Notes: generated by a model not told the origin, from the letters alone. A stretch of DNA of 56,949 bases from JAAYZX01 sp040770645 (GCA_040770645.1 JAXGIS010000013.1:1-56949), one strand, 5' to 3'; counted from the stretch's first letter, positions 18,749-30,149 are shown. Made by a program: numbers and translations.

Positions 18749-19147
18749 ATGACCATGAGGGCGGATCTCCCCGAACCCCCCGAGCAGGTACTGCAGCGCT
18801 TCGGGCCGTTGGGCGTCTCGGTCTGCGACGGCCCCTTCGGTATCTTCCGATGGCACTGGAAGAACATCTTCGTCATTGAGCTGACGGAGCGCTCTGTGCG
18901 CGGAATCCGGGATACCCGCTTCTTTCCCTTCGCGAGGCGGGGGAGCGGGCGGTCGTTCGTGATACCTTACGATGCGATCGTATCGGTCAAGCTGGCATCG
19001 CATCCCTCTCCGTTCAGCGCGATGAAGGTTCTCTCGGTGGCGTACCGAGACGGAGCCGATCTACGGGAGAAATCCATAGCCACGTGGGTTTCGCGCGCGG
19101 AGAGCGCCTACGCCCTCATCCGGGGCCACGTTCCACAAGACGCCTGA
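18749..19147 (+). CDS. Hypothetical protein, small beta-rich (PH-like) domain
   Basis: 132 aa, no signal peptide or membrane helix. The pattern of short alternating strands (FGIFRWHWKNIFVIEL, SFVIPYDAIVSVKL, MKVLSVAYRDGADL) followed by a C-terminal helix (SRAESAYALIRG) resembles bacterial PH-like domains, but this is only a structural impression. It begins 42 bases after guaA and could be cotranscribed. Function unknown. Confidence 0.55.
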   Translation: MTMRADLPEPPEQVLQRFGPLGVSVCDGPFGIFRWHWKNIFVIELTERSVRGIRDTRFFPFARRGSGRSFVIPYDAIVSVKLASHPSPFSAMKVLSVAYRDGADLREKSIATWVSRAESAYALIRGHVPQDA

Positions 19148-19545
19148 ACCTTCATGTACGGACTCTATCGGTGGCGGGCCACCGAGGTTGTGGGTAGGTT
19201 GAGGTTGTGGGGTTGTGTCCGGCAGCCTATGTTCAAACCACACTACCGTAGTGTGGAATCAATATAGGGGCAGGAAGGGGACACATGGGGTACTCGGTGC
19301 TTGAGCTGTGCTGGGTCCGCGTGGGGTTCCGGGTGTGTGATTCTGCAGAGTAGGGCGCTCAGCCCGACTAGGACGACGTCGGCCGGCTCTCACGCCGATG
19401 CTGTGGGGACCGGTCGTGCGCCGGTTATGCGATACCATGCCTGACACCGGTTGTGGTAAGGCAAACGGCATTCGGTGGCGGCGGTCGGCGGTGCTCGTGC
19501 GAACGACGGCGCACGTTCACGCGCCTATTTAGGAGAGTGATTGTA
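19148..19545. other. Intergenic region with a perfect palindrome
   Basis: I see no convincing gene here. At 19238-19256 lies CCACACTA-CCG-TAGTGTGG, a perfect 8-bp-arm inverted repeat without a following T-run, which could be an operator or a weak terminator. A 22-codon frame at 19285-19353 with AGGAAGGGG upstream is not otherwise supported. Confidence 0.4.
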
Positions 19546-20664
19546 TTGCGAATCGACCCCTTTCAGTCGGAGCGGCTTTTGTCGCTGTGGCAGAACAAGG
19601 TGGACTACGACTTCACCGAGACCGGTGTCCACCCCATGTTTCTGCACGAGCTCGTGAGCCGAGAAGAGCTGGATGAGATATACGCTTCGGTCCAACTGCG
19701 CTACATCCAAACCGATGGGTCGCCGCCGCTGAAAGAAGCCATCTGCGGCCTGTATGAGGCCTGTTGCCCCGAGAACCTGCTGGTCACGAACGGTTCGGCC
19801 GAGGCCAACTTCTTGGCCGTCTGGCACTTGGTGGAGCCGGGCGATCGCGTGGTGGCCGTGCTCCCCAACTACATGCAGGTACCGGGCGTGGCGAGGGCCT
19901 TCGGGGCCGAAGTAGTGCCCGTTTACCTGCGCCCGGAACGGGCCTGGGAGTTGGATCTGGAGGAGTTGGAAGCGGCGGTTCGTCCCGGCGCCAAGATCCT
20001 GTACGTGACCAACCCCAACAATCCCACGGGGGCGATCCTTTCTGCGGCGGAGATGGACGCCGTGGTGGCGGCGGCCGAGGCAGCGGGCGCCTGGCTGCTG
20101 GCCGATGAGGTGTATCGGGGGGCCGAACTCGACGGTGAGAGCTCGCCGAGCTTCTGGGGTCGATACCACAAGACCATTGTGGTGGGTGGGCTTTCGAAGG
20201 CTTACACGCTGCCCGGCCTGCGGCTCGGCTGGGTGCTGACCGACCCCGAGTTGGCCGCCACGCTCTGGGGCTACCACGACTACACCACCATCTCCACCAA
20301 CGCCGTAAGCGAGCGCCTGGCGCGGCTTGCCCTGCGGCCGGAGGTGCGGGCACGTATCTTGGAGCGCAATCACACGATCTCCAAGCGCAATCTGCGCGGC
20401 CTCAGCGATTGGCTCGCCGCCCACGGCGATACGTTCAACTTCGTCCCTCCGCGTATTGGAGGCGTGGCCTTCGTGGGCTACAACCTGCCCCTCGGTTCCA
20501 CCGAGCTGGTCATGCGCCTGCTCCAAGAACACAGCGTACTGGTCGTGCCCGGCGAAGCCTTCGGTGCCGATCGGTACCTGCGCATCGGTTACGGGAACCC
20601 GCGCCTGCTCGAGGGGCTCGCCTTGATCAATGAGACGATCGAACGCCTGAGGGCGTCGATGTAG
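19546..20664 (+). CDS. PLP-dependent aminotransferase (class I/II)
   Basis: 372 aa from TTG 19546, chosen for AGGAGAG at 19531-19537 and for the family-like opening RIDPFQSERLLSLWQNK. Fold-type I aminotransferase: TNGSAEANFLAVWHL (cofactor phosphate region), YVTNPNNPTGAIL, LLADEVYRGAEL and the Schiff-base lysine in VVGGLSKAYTLPGLRLGW; the C terminus has LRIGYGN with the carboxylate-binding Arg. The following gene is a ureohydrolase only 17 bases away, so a guanidino amino acid such as arginine is a plausible substrate, but this rests on context alone. Related enzymes include capreomycidine-synthase-like proteins. Confidence 0.85.
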   Translation: MRIDPFQSERLLSLWQNKVDYDFTETGVHPMFLHELVSREELDEIYASVQLRYIQTDGSPPLKEAICGLYEACCPENLLVTNGSAEANFLAVWHLVEPGDRVVAVLPNYMQVPGVARAFGAEVVPVYLRPERAWELDLEELEAAVRPGAKILYVTNPNNPTGAILSAAEMDAVVAAAEAAGAWLLADEVYRGAELDGESSPSFWGRYHKTIVVGGLSKAYTLPGLRLGWVLTDPELAATLWGYHDYTTISTNAVSERLARLALRPEVRARILERNHTISKRNLRGLSDWLAAHGDTFNFVPPRIGGVAFVGYNLPLGSTELVMRLLQEHSVLVVPGEAFGADRYLRIGYGNPRLLEGLALINETIERLRASM

Positions 20665-20681
20665 CCGGGAGGTGTCGGAAC

Positions 20682-21806
20682 GTGTCCGGGAGTGATGTGA
20701 GCAAGGATGTAGAGCGCGTCCGCAGCGCCTTTGCACGTGCCGCTCAGCGTGCGGCCACGGGCAGCGCCCGCCGTGATCGCCGCGTGGAGGACATCTTGGA
20801 AGGCGATACGCCCACGTTCATGGAGTTGCCCTTGGCCGCCAAGCCGGAAGACCTGGCGGGCGCGGATGCGGCCGTGATGGGCTTTGGGTACGAGGGCATT
20901 ACCATCAAGACCCCGCTCTTGGCGGCGCCGGCCACGGTGAGCCGGCCGCCGCGGGGATCGGCGTATTGGCGCATGGGTGCCGACAAGGCCCCGGCAGCCA
21001 TACGCACGTACTCCCTCTACTACTCCGTCCACCACAACCAGGGCTGGTATCCCGAGATCGACCCCACGCTGACCATCTTCGACCACATCCGCGTTGTGGA
21101 CTACGGCGACGTGGTGTGGAGCCCGCCGACACGGCGCTGACCATGCGCCGCGCCAGCGACAAAGTGGGCGAGATCGTGAAGGCCGGGGCACTGCCCATCG
21201 TACTCGGCGGAGACCACACCATCCCCTTCCCAACCCTGCGCGGCATCTACGAGCAGAGCGGAGCCCGCGTGGGCGTGATTTCGTTCGACGCGCACATGGA
21301 TCTCTCCGATACGCCCGAGTACTGGGCCTCCACTGAGTGGGTCAAGTCCTTTGAGCTGGGCTGCGTCAGCCCGGACAACTTCGTGGAGATCGGTATCCGC
21401 TCCAACCGCAGCACCATTTCGAGCGGATCGTGGCCGAGGAGCTGGGCATCCGCGTCTACAACATAGACGAGGTGAAGCGCGTGGGCATGCAGACGGTGAT
21501 CGAGGATGCCGTGGCCAGGGCGTGCCGGGGCGTGGACGCGTTGTACGTCTCGGTCGACATTGATGTGATGGAACCCGGCCTGTGTCCCGCACAGAAGGCG
21601 CCGGAGTTCTGGGGCCTCACCGTGGACGAGATGATGATCGCCATGCGACGTGTGTGCGCGCAGCCCTGGCCGGGCTTGACATCTGCGAGCATACCCCCGA
21701 TTACGACGTGAACGGCATGGGTGCCCAGTTCTGTGCCCGGCTGGTCGTGGAAGCGCTGGCGGGGCTGGCCCAACGCAGGCGTGTCGAGCGGAAATCGGAG
21801 GGGTGA
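20682..21806 (+). pseudogene. Agmatinase/arginase-family ureohydrolase, three frameshifts
   Basis: Reassembled length about 374 aa. This binuclear-manganese family hydrolyses guanidino groups to urea. GTG 20682 follows GGGAGG. Motifs: LPIVLGGDHTIPFPTL, VISFDAHMDLSDTPEY, YVSVDIDVMEPGLCPAQKAP and LDICEHTPDYDVNGMGAQF, covering the metal-ligand set. The canonical DxDxxDP carries Glu at its last acidic position (DIDVMEP). Frame changes occur near 21130, 21415 and 21665, and the total length remains a multiple of three. An N-terminal extension of about 60 residues precedes the catalytic domain. Substrate (agmatine, guanidinobutyrate or other) is undetermined. Confidence 0.85.
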
Positions 21807-21925
21807 CCGTCGATACAGCATACGCGCTTGTTAGGCATTGGGTCCCTCGTAGTGGCGCATCCAGCCTGTGTCGCACGCGATTTCCTCAAGTTCCTGTGGA
21901 CCACAGGTATGAAATGAGACTACCG

Positions 21926-22323
21926 TCATATCCTCCCCTCGGGGATGAACTCGTGCGGCACACCCCGCTCGATGACCAGCCACCTGTCTTCCAGAGGTCG
22001 CGGTGAGTTGAAAGACGTCGTCAGGCGAGATTCACCGCCTATGATGGCTAAACCTCCGCCCCTCACCAAGGTCATGTGCTGGACGCTGTTGGGGTGGAAT
22101 GTGCGCCAGACGGTACGTCCCGACGCAGATGGAAGATCCAGCCGGATTTGATCTCATCAGGCAGATTGATGGGAAGGGACGCCAAGTCGACCGTCTCCCA
22201 GACGAAAGTCGCCGTGGATGATGCGAGCTTAACTCGGAGTCTGGTTAGGGCTGCTGTGAAGGACTGTTGGCTCAGCAGGTACTGCACTGCCGAGTCGAGC
22301 GCATGGAGATCTAGTGTGCCCAT
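21926..22323 (-). pseudogene. Cupin-like small protein, one frameshift
   Basis: About 132 aa. The start at 22323 has GGGAGG nine bases upstream on the minus strand. The first frame (MGTLDLHALDSAVQYLL ... RRDVPSGAH) continues after an indel near 22110 as FHPNSVQHMTLVRGGG, AIIGGESR and RGVPHEFIPEGR. The His-x-His-Pro-Asn motif and the distal PHEF histidine fit a cupin-type metal-binding barrel. The N-terminal 50 residues are helical and distinctive. Function unknown; it is not linked to the flanking genes. Confidence 0.7.
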
Positions 22324-22491
22324 CTGAGTTCGCCTCCCGGGTGCGTGGCGTTCCGCCGCCATCCGAGTCTACCTGTCGAGCACGGTGTAGTGTGCCACGA
22401 CCGCTTGTAGTTGGCTGGCACCACTAAGACCGGTCTCCGTTTCGGCCGATAGAAACCCTAGACGGTCTCATGGCGGAAGAAGGTGGCCGGG

Positions 22492-23613
22492 ATGGCGCAG
22501 TCAGAGTTCTGGGTGGTTGCTCTCGATCGGGAGTCGGACGGTGCAAGGACAATCAACCTCGCTTTGGAGAACGCCGGCTACCCAAGTCCCCGGTATTTCG
22601 CCGACCCGGCTCTGGCTTTGGCGGAGTTCGATGGCTTCCGGCCGGCGTTCATCATCGTCCGCCTGAACTCACCTCCCCTGGCCGAACTTGCTTTCGTGCG
22701 GAGTATCCGGAGCGTTGTGGGGCCGGGGGTGTTCCTACCCGTCCTCGCCATTGGCGACGTGACGGTTGAGACAGTAGCCGAACTGGCGGTCGATGCGGGA
22801 ATCAGCGATTTCCTCGCCGAGCCCCTGACTCCGTACCAGATCCTTTCGTACGTCGGTTCTCTCATTAGGACGAGCGCTCGGGCCAGGTACGTGCGTCGTC
22901 TCCTGCGCGACACGATCAAGGCAGTGGGAGCAGAACCGGGGCCGGCGCATTACGAGAGCATCGCTCGCCTGGGCCAAGCAGGTGAGCACAGCAACGACGG
23001 GGCTGACGAACATGCTGCGAGGGTGGGCCGGTTGAGCGGTGATATCGCGCACGAACTCGGCCTGCCCCCGGCGGAAGCCCAACTCGTAGGGCTGGCAGCC
23101 CCCCTGCACGATTTGGGCAAAGCGTTTGTTGCCCATCGGGTTCTTTCCAAGGAGGGAGAGTTCGTACCCTTTGAGAGAAAGTTGATGCAGCAGCACGTAT
23201 CGGCGGGGACAGAGCTACTCAAGGGGGAGTCATCCAGTCTAGCCAGGGCGGCGGAGATCATTGTCCGCTCTCACCACGAGCGCTGGGATGGGAAGGGCTA
23301 TCCTGCCGGTCTGGCGGGCATGCGTATACCTCTGTCTGGACGGATTGTGGCTGTGGCTGAGGCTTTTGAGGCCATGACTCATCTGCGCCCCTACAAGGCG
23401 GGGGTTTCGGTGGGGGATGCACTTGCCGAGATCAGAGAGGAACGAGACCGTCAGTTCGACCCAAATGTGGTGCATGCTCTTCTCCGAATCAGGATCGACT
23501 ACTCTGTCTGGCCAGTCACCTATTCGAGGGGCGGGCAGCAGGTCTCTGAGCGGGCTCGTGCCTCATTGTTGAAGGCCGGCTTCAAACGGGTGTGTCTGTC
23601 GAGTTGTGCATAA
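22492..23613 (+). CDS. HD-GYP domain protein with degenerate receiver
   Basis: 373 aa; ATG 22492 with AAGGTGG upstream (GTG 22483 is an alternative). Residues about 1-125 have the length and strand pattern of a response-regulator receiver, but the phosphoacceptor aspartate position reads FIIVRLNSPP, so it is probably not phosphorylated. Residues about 170-340 are an HD-GYP phosphodiesterase domain: DEHAARVGRLSGDIA, the HD pair in PLHDLGKAF, KLMQQHVSAG, RSHHERWDGKGYPAGLAG and GRIVAVAEAFEAMT (usual Asp of VAD.FDA replaced by Glu). A predicted role is c-di-GMP hydrolysis or binding. The intact frame contrasts with damaged neighbours. Confidence 0.88.
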   Translation: MAQSEFWVVALDRESDGARTINLALENAGYPSPRYFADPALALAEFDGFRPAFIIVRLNSPPLAELAFVRSIRSVVGPGVFLPVLAIGDVTVETVAELAVDAGISDFLAEPLTPYQILSYVGSLIRTSARARYVRRLLRDTIKAVGAEPGPAHYESIARLGQAGEHSNDGADEHAARVGRLSGDIAHELGLPPAEAQLVGLAAPLHDLGKAFVAHRVLSKEGEFVPFERKLMQQHVSAGTELLKGESSSLARAAEIIVRSHHERWDGKGYPAGLAGMRIPLSGRIVAVAEAFEAMTHLRPYKAGVSVGDALAEIREERDRQFDPNVVHALLRIRIDYSVWPVTYSRGGQQVSERARASLLKAGFKRVCLSSCA

Positions 23614-23801
23614 GCAAGATCACGGCATGACATGGGTTCTTGCGTGACGTCGTTCAGTTGATTGCGCCTCGGATGACGGGGCCTATGATCAAAAGAGTAT
23701 GCGTCCGGTAGCCTGCACGACCAGTCGCTGGGTGGACACTGGCGTCATGTGACAGAACTGAAATATAAAAGAGACCGAAGGGCACGGTTGGGGAGTCGGC
23801 G

Positions 23802-24378
23802 TTGTGCGCAGGGATTGACTTGTACTGGATCCCCTTGGGAGCAGGGGGCCATTTCGTTCGGCTGAACGGGAAGGTTTACGAGGCCGTGCAGGCCCTGGTT
23901 CAGCGTCGTGCGCGGCGCAACCTATACCATTCGGCGCTCGTGGTGAGCGTGTCGGAAGGGAGCTATGTCATTGAATGTGCGTGGGTTTCCAGCACCGATT
24001 CCGACAAACGTGGTGTGGTGGCCGCCGGCCCAGTTTGGAATAATTGGGCTGGCCGCCTGCGCCCGCTCTCCGTTACGAGGTGCGCTGTTGGCTGGGCGGC
24101 ACCATCCCCGATGTCGCGGAGGCGGTGGAGAGCCCGCAACGACTCTCTTGCGACGAGAGCCACTGCGCGGCGCTTGATCGAGCTGTCCCCCCAAGTCCCG
24201 ACTCCCGCCATGGGGCCGGGATCAATGCGGGAGTGGGAGAGATGTGGAACTCCAACTCGGTCATCTCACGGGCTTCTTGGCGCAGCGGTGTTGACACAAA
24301 GACCGTGTGTTTACCGGAAGATGGACGGGCGCCCGGTTGGAATGCCGGTTTTGGTTGTGGCGCAAGCCGGAGGAGTAA
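23802..24378 (+). pseudogene. Conserved hypothetical protein, frameshifted
   Basis: The TTG at 23802 (GGGGAG upstream) opens GIDLYWIPLGAGGHFVRLNG, a family start I associate with conserved actinobacterial-type hypothetical proteins. Reassembling frames gives NLYHSALVVSVSEGSYVIE, then LRYEVRCWLGGTIPDVAEAV, ESPQRLSCDES, VPTPVWGRD-like and GEMWNSNSVISWL, ending LWRKPEE and a TAA at 24376-24378. At least three indels are needed. The His in YHSAL and the late WNSNS block vaguely recall LRAT/NlpC-like folds, but the usual cysteine is absent, so I assign no function. Confidence 0.55.
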
Positions 24379-24496
24379 GGAAGGAAGTGCCGAAAATAGA
24401 CCCGGCGACGGCGGTTTTGGTCGAGGTTGCGGATGCCACTGCACAGCTTCAGTGCACGATGTCAGCGTACATGGAGGGTCCTATGTATATGAGAGA

Positions 24497-24513
24497 CCCC
24501 GCTCACGGCGGGG
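24497..24513 (-). terminator. Hairpin downstream of the 17-residue lipobox ORF
   Basis: CCCCGC and GCGGGG form a six-pair GC stem with a five-base loop, about 34 bases after the stop of the small minus-strand ORF. On the minus strand TCTCTC follows rather than a clean T-run, so termination strength is uncertain. Confidence 0.4.
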
Positions 24514-24546
24514 ACAGATCTCATCAGGGACTGACGCAAGCCACTG

Positions 24547-24600
24547 TCAGCAGCAGCCCAGAAGTAACATCATCAGCACAAGGGGCAGAATGCGCCTCAT
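24547..24600 (-). CDS. Candidate 17-residue lipobox micropeptide
   Basis: The ATG at 24600 opens a 17-codon frame reading MRRILPLVLMMLLLGCC and then TGA. It has two Arg, a hydrophobic core and the lipobox LLGC, so it looks like a complete lipoprotein signal peptide plus one residue. Its ribosome binding site GGAGGTGGGG lies four bases upstream, a perfect TATAAT -10 box sits about 55 bases upstream, and a GC hairpin follows. It may be a genuine lipopeptide, or the start of a lipoprotein gene truncated by an indel, since the region around it is rich in frameshifts. Confidence 0.45.
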   Translation of the reverse strand: MRRILPLVLMMLLLGCC

Positions 24601-24654
24601 CTTTCCCCACCTCCCGGTCCTCGGGGACCCGATACGATTAGACCACATGAGCTC

Positions 24655-24660
24655 ATTATA
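24655..24660 (-). promoter_or_regulatory. Consensus -10 box (TATAAT) for the small lipobox ORF
   Basis: On the minus strand TATAAT is exact, giving a predicted start near 24648 and a 5' leader of about 48 bases before the ATG at 24600. No good -35 is present at 17 bp (ACATGA); CGGACA lies at 20 bp. Confidence 0.5.
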
Positions 24661-24900
24661 GTGTGCTCAGGGTGCCGTCATGTCCGGGCGCGGAGATCAA
24701 GCTCCGCTGGGGCGACTGGCACGATGAGAGGAACTTGCATCGCGTGGTTGCTCTCCGCACCTGATGCTGTGGCTGCGCCCCTGGGGGGCTCCGTAGCTTG
24801 ACGGTCCGGTCGAGGTCGGCTTCAATGCACAAAGGGGTAACCTGAGCTTAAGACCGTTGCCCGCCTGGTCCGCGACAGACGAAGCCATGGAGGCGAGATC

Positions 24901-26401
24901 ATGAAGAGGCCTCATTGCGAGCATAGATCTCTGTTTGCCATCCTACTGTGGGCACTGGCCCTCACTTCTGTTGGTCGGCGCAGGGCTGGTAGGAGCAGAC
25001 GAAGCCCGAGCCGATCCTCCAGTCGTAGCCGCTTTCAGGGTAGTGGACTTCCTCCCAGTCGCGGGAGAGACCAAGGCACCGTTGGCGCCGGTGGTTATGG
25101 CGATCTTCAACCTGCCGGTCAATACTTCCACCGTCACCACCGACAGCTTCTACATGGAGAACCCGGGAGGAGCCAGGGGTCAAAGCTGCTTTGGAGTTCG
25201 ACACGGGCAACACCCGGGTTTTCTTGAGGACGGACGAGAGGGTGCTGCAGCCGGCGACAACTTACAGGGTGGTTCTCACCGGCGCCATCAGAAGCCGGGT
25301 TTGGCTCCCGCCCTGTCTTACCCGCTTCTGCCCACAACCTGGACTTTCAGGACCACCCGCTCCGCCCAAAGTGGTGGAGACGATACCGGCGGCAGAGGCC
25401 AAGAACGTCCCGCTCGACCAAACCGTGCGGGTGATTTTTGATCAGGAGATCGACCCCACATCGGTGAGACACGCCACCTTCTACCTGACATGGGTAGGAG
25501 GAGTTCTTCGCGATTGAGTCCGAGGTGTATTGCAACGCCAACCACCGTGAAATCATGCTCGTTCCGACGGACGGGCTGAGGGGGACACGACTTATCGGGC
25601 GATCCTCACTACCGGTTTGAAAGGGAAGAACGGCGCTCCTCTGGAGAAACAGGTCACTTGGTATTTCAGCACGCGGCTTAGGCCGCTTCCGCCGCCTCCA
25701 CCTGCCGGAGTGTTCACCGACGTGGACTCAAGAACCCTTATTATGAAGCCATCACAGAGTTGGCCTCCAGAGGGATCGTCAGCGGCTACGAGGACGGTAG
25801 GTTCGGCCCAAAGGATCCGGTGCGGAGGGCGCAGTTCGCGAAGATGATCGTTGGCGTCCTGGGCCTGCCGGTGACCGAGAAACGATTTCCCTCATCCTGA
25901 TGTGACTTTCATCGACTTGGGGACGGACAACCCCAACGATCTGTATCCCCACGAGTATGTGTCGGTGTGCTTCCGGAACGGGATCACCCGGGGAAAGACG
26001 CCACCCACTTCGCTCCCTACGACTTCATCACGCGCTATCAGGTGATCAGCATGGTGGTGCGGGCAGCCCAAGAGGTTCCCCATGAACATGGTGGTGGGGG
26101 AGCCGCAGGCCGGTTACGGCGAGTGGAGGGGCGATGCCACCCACGGGTACAACGCCGCTTGGGCGGAGCTCAACGGGCTGCTGACCGGGCTGGATCTAAC
26201 CCTTGACCATTACGACGACATGACGCGGGCGAAGTAGCCCAGGTGCTGTACACGCTGCTATTGCTGAAGGGCGCCTGTGGTGACGTAGCGGTTGGACTGG
26301 GGCAGGTAGACAGCAAGGGGGCGGCAGCACGGCCCAAACGCAGGCTTCCGCGCGGATCATCGCTACCGTGGTTGCTTAAGCCGAGATTTGACTTGGACTG
26401 A
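24901..26401 (+). pseudogene. Secreted protein with Ig-like and SLH domains, many frameshifts
   Basis: ATG 24901 begins a signal peptide (HRSLFAILLWALAL, then LLVGAGLVGADEARA in the next frame). Two Ig-like (Big_5-type) domains follow: AFRVVDFLPVAGETKAPLAP / TWTFRTT, and KVVETIPAAEAKNVPLDQTV / VTWYFSTRLRP. After a Pro-rich linker come SLH repeats: GVFTDVDS, SRGIVSGYEDGRFGP, VRRAQFAKMIVGVLG, and YDFITRYQVISMVVRAAQ. The final repeat is YNAAWAELNGLLTGLD with EVAQVLYTLLLL. At least six indels are required; the end is approximate. The protein would be exported and bound to the cell wall through SLH modules. A related SLH protein is encoded at 35000-36064. Confidence 0.75.
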
Positions 26402-26518
26402 CCGCCGCAGACCATCGGTCTCTGTTTGGGTAGATCTGCTCTTAATGTACAGCCCTTGTCCGATGTATACCACTGTATCCGGATGCCGTCCCGAAGCGTT
26501 TTGGTCGGCTGCCACCAC

Positions 26519-26548
26519 GAGGCATATGCGGTAGAGGCATATGCGGCA
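26519..26548 (+). repeat. Tandem duplication of a 15-base unit
   Basis: GAGGCATATGCGGTA is followed immediately by GAGGCATATGCGGCA. The pair lies about 60 bases before the MFS start and each unit contains the palindrome CATATG. It could be an operator repeat or a slippage product. Confidence 0.6.
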
Positions 26549-26604
26549 GAGAAATGCATCGCACCACACCATGCCTGACCGAACTCCTTCAGGATGGTCG
26601 ACCA

Positions 26605-28055
26605 TGAGCACAAAGCCTGTCGGAGCTACTGTCAAGAGGGTAGTGCTGGCTGTGACTACAGTCGGCGCTTTCCTGACCCCGTGGATGGTGTCGTCCATCA
26701 ATATTGCCCTGCCGACGATAGGCCGCCAGTACTCCATGTCCGCCGTGGCGATGGGCTGGGTCTCCACCATCTACATCCTGGCTTCCGCCGCCCTGCTGTT
26801 ACCATTCTCTAAGTTGGGCGATATATTCGGACGACGACGGATCTATATAGTAGGCGCGGTCGTCTTTGCCTCCCTGCTCTGCGCCTGGACACCCAATGAG
26901 CACTGGCTCATGGTATTCAGAGCGCTTCAGGGCAATACGGCGCCGCACTGATTTTCGGCACGGGCGTGGCGATCGTCAGTTCGGTGTTTCCACCGGGGGA
27001 AAGGGGTCGGGCCCTGGGCATAAATCATAGCCTGCACCTATTTGGGGGCTGTCCGCGGGCCGGTGCTGGGCGGGTTCATGACGCAAGAAGACTGGGTTGG
27101 CACAGCGTGTTCGTAGCGGCGGCGATCCTGGCGGCTCTGGTGGCAGCGCTTATGGCGGTCTTCGTGAAGCAGGAGTGGAAGGTGGATGGGGGGCAGCAAG
27201 CGCTTCGATTTCGTGGGATCCGCCATCTACGTGATCGCCCTGACAGGATTCACCTGGGGTTTGTCGGACCTGCCCATCGCTGCTGGGCGCTGCGGTGCTG
27301 GTGGGGGGAATACTGACGCTCGCGCCTCTTCGTGTGGTGGGAATCGAGATGTGCCGATCCTTTGCTCGACCTGTGGCTGTTCCGCCACAATCGTGTCTTT
27401 GCTCTGTCCAATCTGGCTTCCTTCATCAACTACAGCGCTACATTCGCCGTCGAAGCTTCCTTGTCAGCCTCTACCTCCAATACATAAAGGGGTATTCAGC
27501 GGAGAGCGCGGGCTTGGTTCTTGTGGCTCAGCCCGCGCTACCTGGCGTGGTCTCGCCCTGGGTAGAAGCCGCCTCTCGGATCAGGTGGAGCCTCGGCTGG
27601 TGGCGTCAACGGGCATGGCAATGGGGTCGCTCGGATTAGGGTTGTTGGTCTTTTTGGGCAGGGGCACCAGCATTGTTTTTCTGGTTCCCGTGTTGGCGCT
27701 GCTGGGATTGGGTTTTGCTTTGTTTTCCTCACCCAACACCAACACCATCATGTCAAGCGTTGAGCCTCAGCATTATGGGTTGGCTTCGGCCACGTTGGCC
27801 ACCATGCGCACGGTAAGCCAGATGTTCAGCATGGCGGTGGCTATGCTGGTGTTCGCCCTCGTCATTGGGCCGGTGCAGATTACACCCGACCGCTACGACG
27901 CCTTCCTCCAGGCAGCCCACTTGGCCTTCATCATCTTCGCGGTTCTGTGCGTCAAAGGGTGGGTATTACGGATGATATTAAGGGATAATCCGGTAACAGT
28001 CAACGGGGCCGGATTGCCGCTTAGAATGCGGCGTTTTGCTCGGATTTTGGCCTAA
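26605..28055 (+). pseudogene. MFS drug-export-type transporter (DHA2/EmrB-like), many frameshifts
   Basis: ATG 26605 opens STKPVGATVKRVVLAVT and the family signature FLTPWMVSSINIALPTIG with the typical motif LGDIFGRRRIYIVG. Later frames carry ALGINHS, GWHSVFVAAAILAALVAAL, FDFVGSAIYVIALTGFTWG, LASFINYSATFAVE, LYLQYIKGYSAESAGLVL and GLGFALFSSPNTNTIMSSV. The C-terminal part from about 27600 is clean. The reassembled order fits a 14-helix proton-driven multidrug exporter of the EmrB/QacA group. Roughly six indels interrupt it, all within 26.9-27.6 kb. Whether it is a true pseudogene or poorly sequenced cannot be told here. Confidence 0.8.
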
Positions 28056-28062
28056 ACAGTGG

Positions 28063-28136
28063 TGGTTGCCCCGCCAGGATTTGAACCTAGACTAACTGAT
28101 CCAGAGTCAGTCGTGCTGCCGTTACACCACGGGGCA
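28063..28136 (-). tRNA. tRNA-Gln (CTG anticodon)
   Basis: On the minus strand the acceptor TGCCCCG pairs with CGGGGCA, the D stem is GTG/CAC, the anticodon stem ACTGA/TCAGT encloses CTCTGGA (anticodon CTG), and the T arm contains GGTTCAAATCC. Discriminator A is followed by an encoded CCA. It lies about 150 bases downstream of glnS on the same strand and is the cognate tRNA of that enzyme. Confidence 0.95.
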
Positions 28137-28283
28137 ACGGGCAACGCTAAGTGTAGCACTGCGCCCGGGGAAGTGTCCCGCGGCCGGGGTTCCCCCGCCG
28201 TGGTCGGCACGGCTCAGTTTCACGTTGGCGCTCCAGACGGCGCTCCAGACGGCACTCCGGTCCCGCTACCGCCGACTATCGCC

Positions 28284-30149
<1,866 letters not shown>

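Noticed and set aside
19285..19353. 22-codon ORF with a good ribosome binding site
   Set aside because: No hydrophobic pattern, no promoter, no neighbour logic; chance occurrence is likely.
19525..20736. 403-codon minus-strand frame across the aminotransferase
   Set aside because: Mirrors the real aminotransferase reading and has no domain signature or ribosome binding site.
24661..24900. Possible cyclic-dinucleotide riboswitch upstream of the SLH gene
   Set aside because: Such riboswitches often precede cell-wall genes, and fragments such as GGGGTAACC looked suggestive, but I could not align the conserved core, so no call is made.
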